Assembly: GCF_901000735.1 (NCBI RefSeq)
Contig: NC_081549.1
Location: 6,315,416-6,379,415 of the forward strand
Direction: 5' to 3'
DNA: 64,000 nt
Source: Corylus avellana
Lineage: Eukaryota > Streptophyta > Magnoliopsida > Fagales > Betulaceae
The position numbers were made by a program, and so were the translations under genes. How positions within the stretch are numbered: position 1 is the first letter of the stretch; each line of letters begins with the position of its first letter. The notes beneath the pieces are model-generated. The model was given only the letters and a program-made list of their open reading frames with translations, ran no database searches and was not told where the DNA came from. Shown here one piece after another: positions 32,809 to 44,753 of the stretch.

Positions 32809-32908
32809 NNNNNNNNNNNNNNNNNNNNNNNNNNNNNNNNNNNNNNNNNNNNNNNNNNNNNNNNNNNNNNNNNNNNNNNNNNNNNNNNNNNNNNNNNNNN
32901 NNNNNNNN
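32809..32908. other. assembly gap, exactly 100 N
   Basis: A placeholder gap. The sequence just left of it (32280-32808) is repeated at about 34296-34802. Confidence 0.95.
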
Positions 32909-32936
32909 TTCCACTCTTATGAAATGACCAGGTGAA

Positions 32937-34290
32937 TTTTTTTTTTGAGAAAATTTGGAATCTTATTCAAGCTCAATAAAAAAGAACAAATCAATAAAGG
33001 AGGGGCATTTCCTCCTCCATAATAATATTACCAATACATGACGGACTAGAATGTCCTCAATATTATCGATGACATGGGTACATGCTTCTTTAGCTAGACC
33101 ATGGGCAGCGGAATTCGCTCCCCGAACTACATGAGTGAACGTTGACATTTCCCGGGAACCCTTATCGGTTTTTACATCTTCCACAAAATGACCATAGTTA
33201 CTGTCACAAGGTTCATTTGAATTTATTGCCTTCACTATCGATAGAGCATCTCCTTCAAAAAATACCCTTGAGAAACCTAGCTCTTTCGCGAAGATCACTG
33301 CATGGAGAGCAGCTAGGGCCTCGGCCATTGTTGGGTCAGCAACTAACCTCATCTTGATACCACAGGCAACTAAAAAACTCCCATTTGCATCCCTTGCTAA
33401 GAGCCCCAATCCAACACAAAAAAATTTCTGGTCTATAGGCTGACTATAGCAGCATCCCACTTAACTTCTACCATATTTGTATTAGGTGGCTGCCATGAAA
33501 CTGCAGAAATTTGCTGATCTGTACTGCCCATCTCTTCAGATTGCATTGTTACCCTTTGGAAATCCGTCAGAGCAGAAACTGCATTCGTAAAGACTTGCCT
33601 AGGATGAGTGAAAGAGCCCCCATCATTGCGCCGCATCCATATACGTCTAGCTATAACCGCAAAGATCTCCGAGTCTGACTGATCTGGTCGGTCAATTAAC
33701 TCTTCAAAAAGGTGGGTAAAATCCCTTCGATTCTTCGAACACGTGCTTTTCTGTAACTTATTGGAGCCACAGCTCCATACATCAGTAGCTTATGGACAAG
33801 ACCACAGAATATGTTCAATACTTTCTTCTACTAGATTATAGATTGGACACAGTGGTGAAGTGGTCACCCTTCTCTTAAAAAGATATGCTTTTGTTGGAAG
33901 GAGATTATGGCAAGCCCTCCAAACAAACATTTTAACCGCATTGGGTACTTTCAGTTTCCAGCAAACCTTCCACATCACACTCCCTTGCTCCTGCCTGGAT
34001 GCTCCCCCACAATCTTCTGCCTTCCGTTCTACAGCCAAGTGGTAGGCACTGCAAACTGAGAACAAACCATTTGGCGTGAACCTCCAAATTAATTTATCTC
34101 TAGGCAGTAAAGGGCTCAGAGGAATATTTTGTATAGTTGCTGCCTCATCCGCAGAGAATTTCTGAAATGAAGTTGCTGTTCCATCTCCCCGTAGCACTAT
34201 CAATAAGATCACTAACCATAGTGTTGGCCGCAAGATTGACCCGTGGAGATTGGAAAGAATAGGTTGTTGGTTTTGGAAGCCAACAATCGC
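32937..34290 (-). mobile_element. L1-type LINE 3' fragment (zinc-binding and RNase H domains)
   Basis: Three minus-strand frames form the 3' end of a plant non-LTR retrotransposon. Frame 34233-33790 has the RT-associated zinc-binding domain (WKLKVPNAVKMFVWRACHN, LPTKAYLFKRR, CP....H..W.CP, with the second Cys of the CPxC pair replaced by Tyr). Frames 33636-33433 and 33460-32963 give the RNase H-like domain (VEVKWDAA, GLGLLARDANGSFLVA, AEALAALHAV, FEGDALSIV, HVVRGANSAAHGLA). A poly-T at about 32936-32945 is the poly-A tail of the minus strand. The 5' end is truncated and frameshifts separate the pieces. Confidence 0.88.
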
Positions 34291-34295
34291 TCCAA

Positions 34296-34802
34296 TGTTT
34301 TAGGAGTTTTTCAATTCAAACTCCAATGTTTAAAAATTGGCAATGTCCCCTAATGTTTCAAAAAATTTCAATTCAGATTCTCTGTTACTAATTTTCGTCT
34401 AATTGGACGGAAATCATCCCATGTGTGTTTCACATGGAATTTTGATGCCCTCTATTCCAATTTTGCTCTCATTAAAACCTATGAAATTACGTAATTACCC
34501 TAATTAAAACCTATGAAATTAAGGGTAATTACATAATTTCATAAGTTTTAATGAGGGCAAAATTGAAATAGAGGGCATCAAAATTCCACGCACGTGGGAT
34601 GATTTTCATTCAATTATACGGAAATTAGTAACGGATAGTCTGAATTTAAATTTTTTGAAACATTAGGAGTTACATTGCCAATTTTTAACTAAACATTGGA
34701 GTTCGAATTGAAAAACTCCTGAAACTTTGGGAGTAAAGTGAATTTAACTCAAAAAATAAAGACAAGCTAAAGAACAAACTATAAAATAATTGAAAGGCCC
34801 AC
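34296..34802. repeat. second copy of foldback element and flank
   Basis: Repeats 32320-32808 including flanking non-element sequence (ATAATTGAAAGGCCCACA), so it is a segment duplication and not just a second insertion. It begins exactly where the LINE fragment ends. Confidence 0.8.
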
Positions 34803-35043
34803 AATCAAGCACATACCCTCATTTTTGTGCCACGAAAAAAGAAAAAAAAATATCTCACACAATATCAACATTATCCTAAAATTAACCTAATATTGTATTA
34901 TTTCTCAAAGAAATAGTGAGAAACATATTGAATTAGCTCTTAATTTAGATACCCAAAAATGATGATCCCAATCAAATCTTATTCATCTTTATTCATACAT
35001 TTGAAGAACAAGTACTTAAGAGTACTTGACAAGCATTGAGATC

Positions 35044-35483
35044 TCAAGAACAGTTGAAGACGCAAATGCAATAGTAATACCCAAAACTGGCGGGCATACA
35101 CACTCCATTGCCGTTGTGTAGTTTCAAGCAGTTTCTCTGACAAGTTGAAAGGTAACAATTGTCGCGATTCAACACAACACTACATCTTTGTTTGGCATCC
35201 GCTTGGGGCACGTCTATGAATACAGCTGTAGAAATCAATATAACGACATTAATTAATTAATATGTGAATGATATATGAAAATGTAACCATTTTAACATAA
35301 AATAGTCTAGCAATTAGCTTTGTTGAATAGAAAATATATTACTCTACAAGCCTAATGCAGATTTATAACTTGGAAGAGATTCAAGCAGTTTAAGTCACCA
35401 GTTTACAAGTTAAACCAATGCAAGTAGATACCTCCAAAAACAAGGAAAATTAGAAAGAAATGGGAGAAAGAAAGAGTAGCCAT
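35044..35483 (-). CDS. defensin-like cysteine-rich secreted peptide 1 (two exons)
   Basis: Exon 1 is 35483-35432 (52 nt) and exon 2 is 35225-35044 (182 nt), joined in phase 1 across a 206-base GT-AG intron. The predicted precursor has 77 residues: signal peptide SHFFLIFLVFGAVF, then a mature part of about 50 residues after the QADA motif. Eight cysteines are spaced C-x8-C-x4-C-x3-C-x9-C-x9-C-x1-C-x3-C; the CxxxC and CxC pairs are the CS-alpha-beta signature of plant defensin-like peptides. It is the most divergent of the five (KQRCSVVLNRDNC, SFGYYYCIC). TATAAATA on the plus strand lies at 35557-35564, about 75 bases before the ATG. The role could be antimicrobial or signalling; the sequence does not decide. 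Confidence 0.88.
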
Positions 35484-35556
35484 CGCTTGCAAGATATGAG
35501 GTATGAGGTATGAGGTATGAGTATGGAGTGCAGTGTATGACAATTCAGATGTGAGG

Positions 35557-35564
35557 TATAAATA
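35557..35564 (-). promoter_or_regulatory. candidate TATA box of defensin-like gene 1
   Basis: The octamer (TATTTATA on the minus strand) is conserved at the same spot before all five genes, 74-93 bases upstream of the start codon or 210 in the gene with a duplicated promoter: 37941-37948, 44839-44846 and 44956-44963, 50151-50158, 53983-53990. Confidence 0.6.
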
Positions 35565-36059
35565 GAGGGTTTACTTAGCAATCATCACATGGGTTAATAA
35601 ATAAACTTTAACACAAAAATACAAAACAATTAAGTTGTAAATATTTTATTTTATTTTTAATTAATTAACCAGATTTGTGAACTTAATATTTAGAGACACA
35701 AATTCAACCTTATTCATTCTAATATTCTATAGCTGAGTAACCAGATCTGTCATACTGTAAGCTTATTAATCAAGCTTTTACAGCTGGTTAGTACATTAGT
35801 CAATCAATAAACTTTAATATGAAAATGCAATTAAAGCATATAAGTAGTGAAAAAATAATATATATATGCTATGAAATTTACAATATTTACCTCTTCCTGC
35901 CTTATAAATTATAAATTAGAAAATGTAAATGATTCTGCAAATTTTCCACTCTTATTAAATGGCTCTAAAATTCCTGTGTGAAGTCTCAAGTTTGGGCAAT
36001 TGATGGACGAGCAAATGGATTCTAACTTTAAGCCTATAAGGATCCGCTTGGGATTGCGG

Positions 36060-36430
36060 TTAGTGTGATTTTAAAAATAGCGTTTTTTAAATCGCTACTT
36101 TTTAAAATCGCAAAAGCGTTTGGTAAAATATGTTAAAAAATACTTTTTTATTAAATATTTTTATGTTAATTCATGATTTTGGTTTAAATCTACATTTTTT
36201 TTAAATAAGCACCCCCTACCCTCCTTATTGAAATCTCATTTTTTTTTTCTTTTTTTTTTCTTTTTTTTATGTCCACTTAAGAGAGAGGATTCGAACTAGT
36301 GACTTTTGCTTCATAAGGCGTGGTCTCCAGCCTATTTTGAATTAAGTGCTTTTTAAATAGCAATGTCAAACGCCTTACGTTTTGCGATATCTTTTAAAAA
36401 CGCAAATTATTTTTGCGAAATCGCAATCCC
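36060..36430. mobile_element. miniature inverted-repeat element interrupted by a SINE
   Basis: The left arm GGGATTGCGGTTAGTGTG... and right arm CGAAATCGCAATCCCAAA are imperfect inverted repeats; internal words include AAACGCCTTACGTTTTGCG. A SINE (36239-36335) has inserted inside, so the SINE is younger. The right arm also forms the left edge of the large tandem duplication. Confidence 0.65.
36239..36335 (-). mobile_element. tRNA-derived SINE nested in a miniature element
   Basis: Poly-T, then ATGTCCACTTAAGAG, B-box complement GATTCGAACTAGTGAC and TTCATAAGGCGTGGTC; minus orientation. Confidence 0.7.
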
Positions 36431-37512
36431 AAATGCACTCTAAATGTTTGGAGTCAATGAGAGAGTATTAAATCCGGAGTTCATGAGTGCATTATGGACA
36501 TTTAATGAGAAGTCAAACAGGGTATTGAGATGTTAAAATTTTCCATTAATGGGCACTTGAGACAAATAATGTGAGCCACTTCATATACTTGTCTAAATAA
36601 ATTGTAAACTACCCAATCACAGTTAAATCTCAAATAAAATCTCTTATATTATCTTCCAAAATGTTATAGCAATTTGATCAAGGAATTGTCGTATATTCTT
36701 ATCTCTTGAGATTCATTCACGAGTGAATCAGTGCATTAGAAGAAAAACTAGCAGCCTTGGGAGTTGTGACTGGACATTGAAGATAACGGGATGGAGTGGA
36801 GGCATGAAGGATTGTCAACAGGCCTCATGCTTCAATAAAACTAATTCACAGCGAAGACGGAAATAAGGGAGGCTTTATAAAAAATTAACAAAAATTTAAA
36901 GATTGAATTTTTCTTATTTTAGCTTCTAAATCATTTTTATACTGCCCTAACGACAGGTGAAATTGCGAATGCCGTATCAATAATATTTGCATCTCCATCC
37001 GCATAATGCAGGTATCACTTTTAGGTGTCTGTATCCACATCTACATCATATGATTACCATCTGCACATGAGGTAATGGGCATTTGAACCATGAAGTTGTA
37101 ATCCATCCTTCTAGTAAATAAAAAAGGCATTATTTATAGTTGAACACTATTTTTCAGATCATATTTGCTAATCATTTTGCCTATAATCACAAATCTGGCA
37201 AATATATATATATATAAGGAACGAGGATGCGGTTATTAACCACATCCATATACCCTAAAATCACTATCTGAATCTACATATGAGAATAGTGAGTAGCAAA
37301 TATTATTACGCCTAGCGAATGCGGGCGGTTATTATTTGCCCACATTTTCAAAATTCTTTAGCACCTCTTATTTTTTTTCTTTCTTCATAACATATTTAAT
37401 TAGCTCTTACTTTAGATACTCAGAAAATGATGATCCCAATCAAATCTTATTCACCTTTATTCATGATGTTTGAAGAACAAGTAGTTAACAATACTTGACA
37501 AACATTGAGAAC

Positions 37513-37855
37513 TCAAGAACAGTTGAAAACGCAAGTGCAAATGTACTTCCCAAAACTAGTGGGTGTGCATACTCCATTGCCATTGTGAAGTTTCAAGCAG
37601 TCGCTCCGACAAGTTGAAAGGTTACAACTGTTGGCATTCAGCACAGCAGTACATCTCTTCTGGGCATCCGCTTGGGGAATTATGGCTAATACAGCTGCAG
37701 AAATCAATATAACAAGATTAAGTACGTACGTCCATATTTCAACTTTCAAGTCAACTATGAAAAGACAAGAGAAAGCAATTATGAAAACAATGCAATTAGA
37801 TACCTCCAAAAACAAGGAAAATTAGAAAGAAATGGGAGAAAGAAAAAGTAGTCAT
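37513..37855 (-). CDS. defensin-like cysteine-rich secreted peptide 2 (two exons)
   Basis: Exon 1 is 37855-37804 (52 nt) and exon 2 is 37694-37513 (182 nt), with phase 1 GT-AG splicing; the intron is 109 bases. The precursor has 77 residues. The signal peptide ends near PQADA, followed by AQKRCTAVLNANSC, NLSTC, RSDC, LKLHNGNGVC, TPTSFGKYIC, TC and VFNC-Ser. The eight cysteines have the same spacing as gene 1. Minus-strand AATAAA-type sequence (TTTATT on plus, near 37457) lies about 55 bases after the stop. The counterpart in duplication unit 2 is 49723-50065. The longer frame reading through the intron has no ATG and is not the product. Confidence 0.9.
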
Positions 37856-38290
37856 CGCTTGCAAGATGTGAGATATGAGTAAAATATATTTGTTTTATGA
37901 GTATGGAGTGCAGTGTACATATAACAATTCGGATGTGAGGTATAAATAGATGATTTACTTAGTTACGTAAATAACTAAGCTTTAATGCAAAAATACAAAA
38001 CAATGAAGCTGTATATATTTTATTCCTTTTATAACTAATTAACTAGATTCGTGCACTTAATATTTGGAGACACAAATTCAACCTTATTACTTCTATAACC
38101 GATTAACTAATTAAAAAAACAAAATAACATTGGCACAAATATGGCATTCAATTGCTAGCCAATTAATCTGAGACACAAATTCCTTTTATAACCAATTATA
38201 GCTGGACCTTAATTTTATGTTGTCGTTAGTGATAAAACAACATTAGAGATAATGATAGTGAGTTTAAATGTAGATTAGAATGTGTGCTCA

Positions 38291-38386
38291 AGAGGTAACT
38301 CAATCCGTTAGGACCACGCCTAATGAAACGAAGGTCACTAGTTCAAATCCCTCTTTCTCTCTTGTGCGGACGTATAAAAAAAAAAA
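38291..38386 (+). mobile_element. tRNA-derived SINE
   Basis: Starts AGAGGTAACTCAATCCG (A-box head), continues ACGCCTAATGAAACGAAGG, then B-box-like AGTTCAAATCC, and ends with an A-run. The same insertion is in unit 2 (50501-50597), so it predates the duplication. Confidence 0.7.
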
Positions 38387-38389
38387 TGT

Positions 38390-39945
38390 AAATTAGAATG
38401 TAATCTTGATAAGAGTTGTAGATAACATTATTTTTTAAAAATATTTTGAAGTCTTAACTTATGATGGTTTTTTTTTTTTTTTTTTGAGGAATCATTGTAA
38501 TCTAAAACTTGTATAGTTTGACATTTATAAATGAATAATGTTGTGCTTCACACCTTATTAATTAGAAAAAGTATATTCTAAAAATTGATGACTAGGTGAA
38601 TTAGATCTAAACTCATGTGTGAAGTCTAGACAATTGATGGATGAACAAATGGATTCGAGGCCTTTAAATGCTTGGAGTCAATGAGTGAGTATTAAATCCA
38701 GATTCATGAGTGCATTATAGACATTCAATGAGACGTCAAAAATGGAATTAAGTTGTTAAAATTTCCTTGTAATGGGCACTCTACACTGGATGAAGATACA
38801 CATCAATTAATTGAGCAGACAATGTGAGAGACTTCATATAAAACTTGTATAAATAAATTTTAAATTAGCTTATCGATCACTTATCCGGACAGGTAAATCT
38901 CAAATAAAATCTCTCATATTATCTACTAAAATTTATAGTAATTTGAGCAATTAATTGTCATCTCTTGAGATTCATTCAAGCATTAGAAGATAACGGACTT
39001 TGGAGTTGTGACCGGACATTGAAGATAATGGGTTGGAGGTATCACAAGGCAGTGTCCATGAAAATTGATCATTTTCAGTTCAAATGAACTCGAGAGGAGT
39101 CAATTCCTTTAAAAAGAGGGGTAAAATTGTTATGAATTGGAGAAGATCCAATTTCATGTCCATAGGCTCTCATGATTGAATGAAACCAATTTGTAGTAGA
39201 GACGGAAATAAGGGCGGCTCTAAACAATTATTTTTTTTTCTCTTGTAATTTTAGCCTCTAATTTTTTTTTTTTTTTTTTCACTATCTGACCTCCTTAAAA
39301 TTGAATTTTTAGTTTAGTTCTTTTATTCGCCCCGCCCAAATTGAAAGCGTGGGATTATATACGTGTGAAGAATTACAAAGAAAATTTCATTTCGCTTTTA
39401 TGCCAAGTTTCATCATATAGGAAAAATTGATTTTTTATTTTTTATTTTTTTTAAGTGAGATAGAAAATTTTCATTAGTCAATCATGAACAAGAATCAGCT
39501 TGAGTAAAATTGGCGCGCACTAATTCCTTCATCAAGCTTTCCATTTTTCCCATCTCAGCTTTCTTTTGGACCCAACCGAAAGAGTGAAGCTGTTGGGTTA
39601 TTCGGTTGGCCCACAATGGTGGAGTTGGGCTTTTAAATGCCAACAGATGAAGGCTATCGGTTACAACAAAATATGAGGAATGTAAATATTTTACAAAAAT
39701 GGAAGAAAAAAAAATTGCAAATTGGTACTCATGGTTTGGAGTATTGCGAGATCATCTTTTTATCTCCAAAATTGATGCAACTTTAAAACCAAGAATGAAT
39801 CACTATTGAATTTTAATTCAAAGGTTATTTCCAAATCCACGTAAACTTTGAGAAGATAAAATGATAGTTCATAACATTACTCCATCATTTGACCTTGTAA
39901 TAAAATAAATTTTAAATTTTCAAAATCAGTTTATAACCTTCTATG
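38390..39945. other. intergenic within duplication unit 1
   Basis: Non-coding and AT-rich. It matches unit 2 (about 50600-52100), and parts (GGACCCAACCGAAAGAG, GGTTGGCCCACAATGG) also match 31900-32050 upstream of the LINE. No gene seen. Confidence 0.6.
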
Positions 39946-40066
39946 GAGGATAACTTCTAAAAGGAGTTGGTGCCCACCAATAGGAATATGCCACGTAGGA
40001 TTATTGTACCAAATCAAACAAGCACCAAAACACTAGATTATATAGGTTTTTTCTTTTCCTTTTTTC

Positions 40067-40097
<31 letters not shown>

Positions 40098-40354
40098 TTT
40101 AATTTTTTTTTAAGATTGGGCAGGGTCTGGGGTGGCAGCACAGCCACCCCCAACCTATCTGAGGTGGCCAACGAGCTACCCTAGATGGGCGGAGGTGGCC
40201 GCACGGCCACCCCAGCTCCCCTACACAATCTAAAAAAAAAAGAAAAAAAAAATTGAGAAAAACCTATATAATCTAGTGTTTTGATGCTTATTTGATTTGG
40301 TGCAATAATCCTATGTAGCAGATTCCTATTGGTGGGCACATAGAAGTTATCCTC
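39946..40354. mobile_element. foldback element, absent from unit 2 (409 bp)
   Basis: Terminal inverted repeats of about 100 bp start GAGGATAACTTCT and include TGCCCACCAATAGGAAT and CACTAGATTATATAGG. The centre has GC-rich GGTGGC/GCCACCCC palindromes. Flanks CTTCTATG and CTTCTATA resemble an 8-bp target duplication. Unit 2 has an uninterrupted site near 52117 (AAACTTCTACAATATAC), so the insertion came after the duplication. Confidence 0.85.
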
Positions 40355-40544
40355 ACTTCTATAATATACTTCCATGAGTTTAACTTAGGCAAGGAGCATC
40401 CTTAAAACCCTTGTTTTACAGCCCCTAATCCCTAACTGACACCTAAGCAAAAACTCAAAAATTGCACCAAATTAAATAACCTAAGCCCAAATACACTAGA
40501 TTTGCTTGAGAAAGAAAAAAATAAAAGCTGAAAGAACTTGAAGG

Positions 40545-40670
40545 GGTCTGGCCCCTTCGTGAACATGGCCAGACCCACGGCATGGGTCTGGCGAGACCCA
40601 CACCGTGGGTCTGTCGTGGGTTTCACCAGACCCATGACGTGGGTTTGGCCACCCACGCCATGGGTCATCT
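40545..40670. repeat. cluster of short GACCCA/TGGGTC hairpins (unit 1)
   Basis: Consecutive short palindromes such as CCCACGGCATGGGT, CCCACACCGTGGG and CCCATGACGTGGG form a GC-rich island. Matched at 52270-52395 in unit 2. Followed by degenerate ~20-bp repeats of the GGGTTTTGAG type. Confidence 0.7.
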
Positions 40671-40829
40671 CTCTCTGGAACTGGTTTCTAGCCTTTAGGG
40701 TGATAAAATTCCTAAAGGATTAACCTTCTACCTCTAAGTTTTAAATTTGAATCCAAAAACAAGTTTTGAGGTATTAGAAACGAGTTTTGAGCATTAAAAA
40801 TGGGTTTTAAGACATCATAAATGGGTTTT

Positions 40830-43383
40830 TAGGGGTGTCAATACGATTATGGTTAACAGTTATTGGTAATAACCGCTAACCGTAACCACCTTAGTGGTTA
40901 GTAGATTTCACTAACCTAGGCGATTAGCGGTTAGTGAAATAGGTAACTGCCCGCTAACCGCTTTTTCAAAATTAGGGTTTTTTATTTTATTTTTATTTTT
41001 TATTTTTTATTGTAGCATTTTTTACCCTCATTTGTTTTTTTGTATTTTTAGTGTCTTCTTAGGCCCAATTGCTATAAAAAGAGCCCATATTGAAAAATAA
41101 AAAATATTTGACGCGAAATTTACATTTACTTGTACTTTAAAAACAAATTCCTTAAATATTAAATCATAACTGGTTAACTTAAAAAAATAAATAAATAAAA
41201 AATCAACACAACATATAAAAAAAGTTCAACACAATTGCCACAACATATAAAAGAAGTTCAAATAAAACATATGATATATATGATTATATGTAATATTATA
41301 TATGATTATATGTATTATTTATTATTATATAATCATATGATTTAATGATCAATTCATCATATGATATAATCATATCAATTATAGTGATAATATTACTAAA
41401 ATTAGAATGATATACATTAATACTTCAATTGTGTTTATAAGTAACATGTTGTTTAATCCAATATGAATTACTTAATTTGATATTATACGAATCACATTAT
41501 CATTGTACATTAATAATATGATTTTCTTGAATAAAGTATATAAATTGTCCTTGAATCATATGATTAAATATTGATCTTATACATTTATATTATACATATG
41601 CGTATATGTATAATTATAATTTATAATATATATATAGACTTATAAGTTTATAACATACATTGGAACTAAGTCTCTAGGTCTTTAATTGTTGTATTAGTAT
41701 GAATTGGTATACTTATGACTTATGTCATATTATATATGTATAATTTATTATTATATAATCATATAAATTAGAATGATAATACATTAATACTTCAATTGTG
41801 GTTATAAGTAACACATTATTGAATATAATGCCAATTACTTAATTTGATATTATATGAATCACATTATCATTATACATTAATAATATGATTAACTTGAATA
41901 AAGTATTTGAATTGTCATTGAATCATATGATTAAGTATTGATCTTATACATTTATATTATTCATATGTATATATGTATAATTATAATTTATAACATATAT
42001 AGACTTATAAGTTTATAACATACATTGGAACTAAGTCTCTAGATACTTAATTGTTGTATTAGTATGAATTGGTATACTTATGAGTTATGTCATATTATAT
42101 ATGTATAATTTGTTATTATATAATCAAATGATTTAATGATCAATCTGATCATGTGATATAATCATATAAATTATAATGATAATATATTAATACTCAAATT
42201 GTAATTTAATGATCAAGTGATTATGTTATATATATAAATATTATTATAATTATAATTATAAAAATATATTATATAANNNNNNNNNNNNNNNNNNNNGGTT
42301 AGTGAAATAGGTAATCGCCCGTTAACCGCTTTTTCAAAATTGGGCTTTTTTTTTGGCTTTTTAGGCTTTTTTTGGGCATTTGTGGGCTTTTTTATTACTG
42401 TAGCATTTTTTACCATCATTTGTTTTTTATATTTTCAGTGTTTTCTTAGGCCCAATTGCTATAAAAAGAGCCAATATTGAAAAATTAAAAATATTTAACC
42501 CCAATTTACATTTACTTGTACTTAATCATAACTGGTTAACTTCAAAAATAAAAAACACACACACACACACAACATATAAAAAAAAATATATAAAAAAAGT
42601 TCAACACAACATAGAAAATAAGTTCAAATAAAACATATGATATATATATATATGATTATATGTATTATTTGTTATTATATAATCATATGATTTAATGATC
42701 AATTCATCATGTGATATAATCATATCAATTATAATGATGATATTACTAAAATTAGAATGATAATACATTAATACTTTAATTGAGTTTATGAGAAACACAT
42801 TGTTTAATCTAATGTCAATTACTTAATTTGATATTATACAAATCACATTATCATTGTACATTAATAATATGATTAACTTGAATAAAGTATTTGAATTGTC
42901 ATTGAATCATATGATTAAGTATTGATCTTATACATTTATATTATTCATATGTATATATGTATAATTATAATTTATAACATATATAGACTTATAAGTTTAT
43001 AACATACATTGAAACTAAATGTCTAGATACTTAATTGTTGTATTAGTATGAATTAGTATACTTATGAGTTATGTCATATTATATATGTATAATTTGTTAT
43101 TATATTATCAATTGATTTAATGATCAATTGATCATGTGATATAATCATATAAATTATAATGATAATATATTAATACTCAAATTGTAATTTAATGATCAAG
43201 TGATTATGTTATATATATAAATATTATTATAATTATAATTATAAAAATATATTATATAAAAAGGCTGTTAGCGGTTACAGTTAGTAAACTCAATAACCTC
43301 TAACTGCTAACCGCTAGGCGGTTATAACGATTAGCGGTTAGTGGTTAGCGGATGGTTTTTAACCGTCTGCATTGACACACCTA
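40830..43383. mobile_element. hAT-like non-autonomous element (2554 bp) with internal duplication
   Basis: Begins TAGGGGTGTCAAT and ends ATTGACACACCTA, with the perfect 8-bp duplication TGGGTTTT at 40822-40829 and 43384-43391. Unit 2 of the large duplication has the unoccupied site (AAATGGGTTTTGAGGC near 52545), which proves insertion. Inside, about 40925-42276 and 42297-43380 are two copies of much of the same sequence around a 20-N gap, so the element is a tandem dimer-like form of the type seen at 28781-30415. No transposase frame. Confidence 0.92.
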
Positions 43384-43729
43384 TGGGTTTTGAGGCATTA
43401 GAAACGGGTTTTGAGGCGAATTTCAGCGGGTTATGAGTCGGGTCACAACCGGCAAGACCTAGGCCAATGGGTCTAGTCAGACCCACGATGTAGGTTTGGC
43501 TGTGGGTTTGCTGGGTCTGGCGACCAAGGGTATTTTTTGTTTTTTTTTTTTCACTTTGATTTCTTGTGTTTGTGCTCATTTTGATTTTTTGCAATTTTCT
43601 TGAAATGATGATGTGTCAAATGCTGATTGGGTGCTCTAAAAATGGTGGTTTGCAGATGTTCCAGACCATAGGGGCTCTCTATTTCCATATACTTGTGTTT
43701 TTTTTATAACTTTTGACACATGCTAGTAT

Positions 43730-43942
43730 ATGATTAAAGATTCAATTGTGAAAAGAAATAATTTTCACATTCATCAATCACATTTTGATACTCATTTGGG
43801 ATCTCTAGCAATTTGTTGTCCAAATTGCTCGAAATTAAATTTTACATCCTCCAATCATAAATTGAGACACAGATTAAGATTTTCTGCCCATACAGCATTT
43901 ACTTGTTCAAATAAATTTTGTGGTGTAGCTGGTGTTCAATAA
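43730..43942 (+). other. small duplicated open frame of unknown nature (unit 1)
   Basis: A 70-codon frame starting MIKDSIVKRNNFHIHQSH, with CCPNC and TCSNKFCGV near the end. The counterpart at 52878-53081 keeps the frame open (67 codons) with several substitutions and a shortened C-terminus. The CxxC pairs hint at zinc binding but no family is recognised. It may be a remnant of a larger gene. Confidence 0.3.
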
Positions 43943-44412
43943 CTTATTCAGTCAAGTATCTTAACCGCCGTGTACAACGCCTCGTATGACTTTAGGGTAT
44001 AATTTGGCTTCTTGATTATACAATCTACACAATGAGGGAATACATTTATTCTAATTTTGTCAATGGTTGTGAACCTGAATGGTGAACAAAATTTTTAGGG
44101 TATTTTATGTGATCAAATGAAAGGTTAGTATATTAGACCAAAAAAGTTTTTAGCCCTTTTTATTTTTTCTTTCTTCATCCATTATTGTGTTTACTATTAT
44201 TATTATTGGCGATGCTAGAAAATTAAATCATTTTGGATCTCGTAGAGTCGAAATATGGTTTTGAAAAAAAGACATAGTGGTAGTGAGAAACATAGTTAAT
44301 TACCTTTTAATTCAGATACTCAAAAAATGATGATCCCTATCAAATCTTATTCATCTTTATTCATGATGTTTGAAGAACAATTAATTAACAATACTTGACA
44401 AACACTGAGAAC

Positions 44413-44753
44413 TCAAGAACAGTTGAACACGCAAGTGCAAATGTAATTCCCAAAACTGGTACTGGGCGTGCATTGTCCATTACCGTTATGTAGTTTCAAG
44501 CAGTCGCTCCGACAAGTTGAAAGGTTACAACTATTGGCATTCAACATAGCAATACATCTCTTTTGAGCATCCGCTTGGGGCATTTTGGTCAATACCGCTG
44601 AAGAAATCAATATAACAAGATTAAGTACGTATGTCCATATTTCAACTTTCAAATCAATTATGAAAAGGCAAGGGAAACCAATAATGAAAACAATGCAATA
44701 CCTCCAAAAACAAGGAAAATTAGAAAGAAATGGGAGAAAGAAAGAGTAGTCAT
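44413..44753 (-). CDS. defensin-like cysteine-rich secreted peptide 3 (two exons)
   Basis: Exon 1 is 44753-44702 (52 nt) and exon 2 is 44597-44413 (185 nt), phase 1 GT-AG. The precursor has 78 residues: the same signal peptide type, then AQKRCIAMLNANSC, NLSTC, RSDC, LKLHNGNGQC, TPSTSFGNYIC, TC and VFNC-Ser. One inserted Ser makes the loop before the sixth cysteine ten residues instead of nine. The promoter region is tandemly duplicated (44737-44970), placing an extra start codon and a short upstream frame in any transcript from the distal TATA. The counterpart in unit 2 is 53555-53897. Confidence 0.9.

Noticed and set aside
37513..37815. 100-codon frame reading through the intron of the defensin-like genes
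   Set aside because: It has no ATG, begins at TTG, and crosses clear GT-AG sites. The spliced two-exon model gives a proper signal peptide in all five genes.
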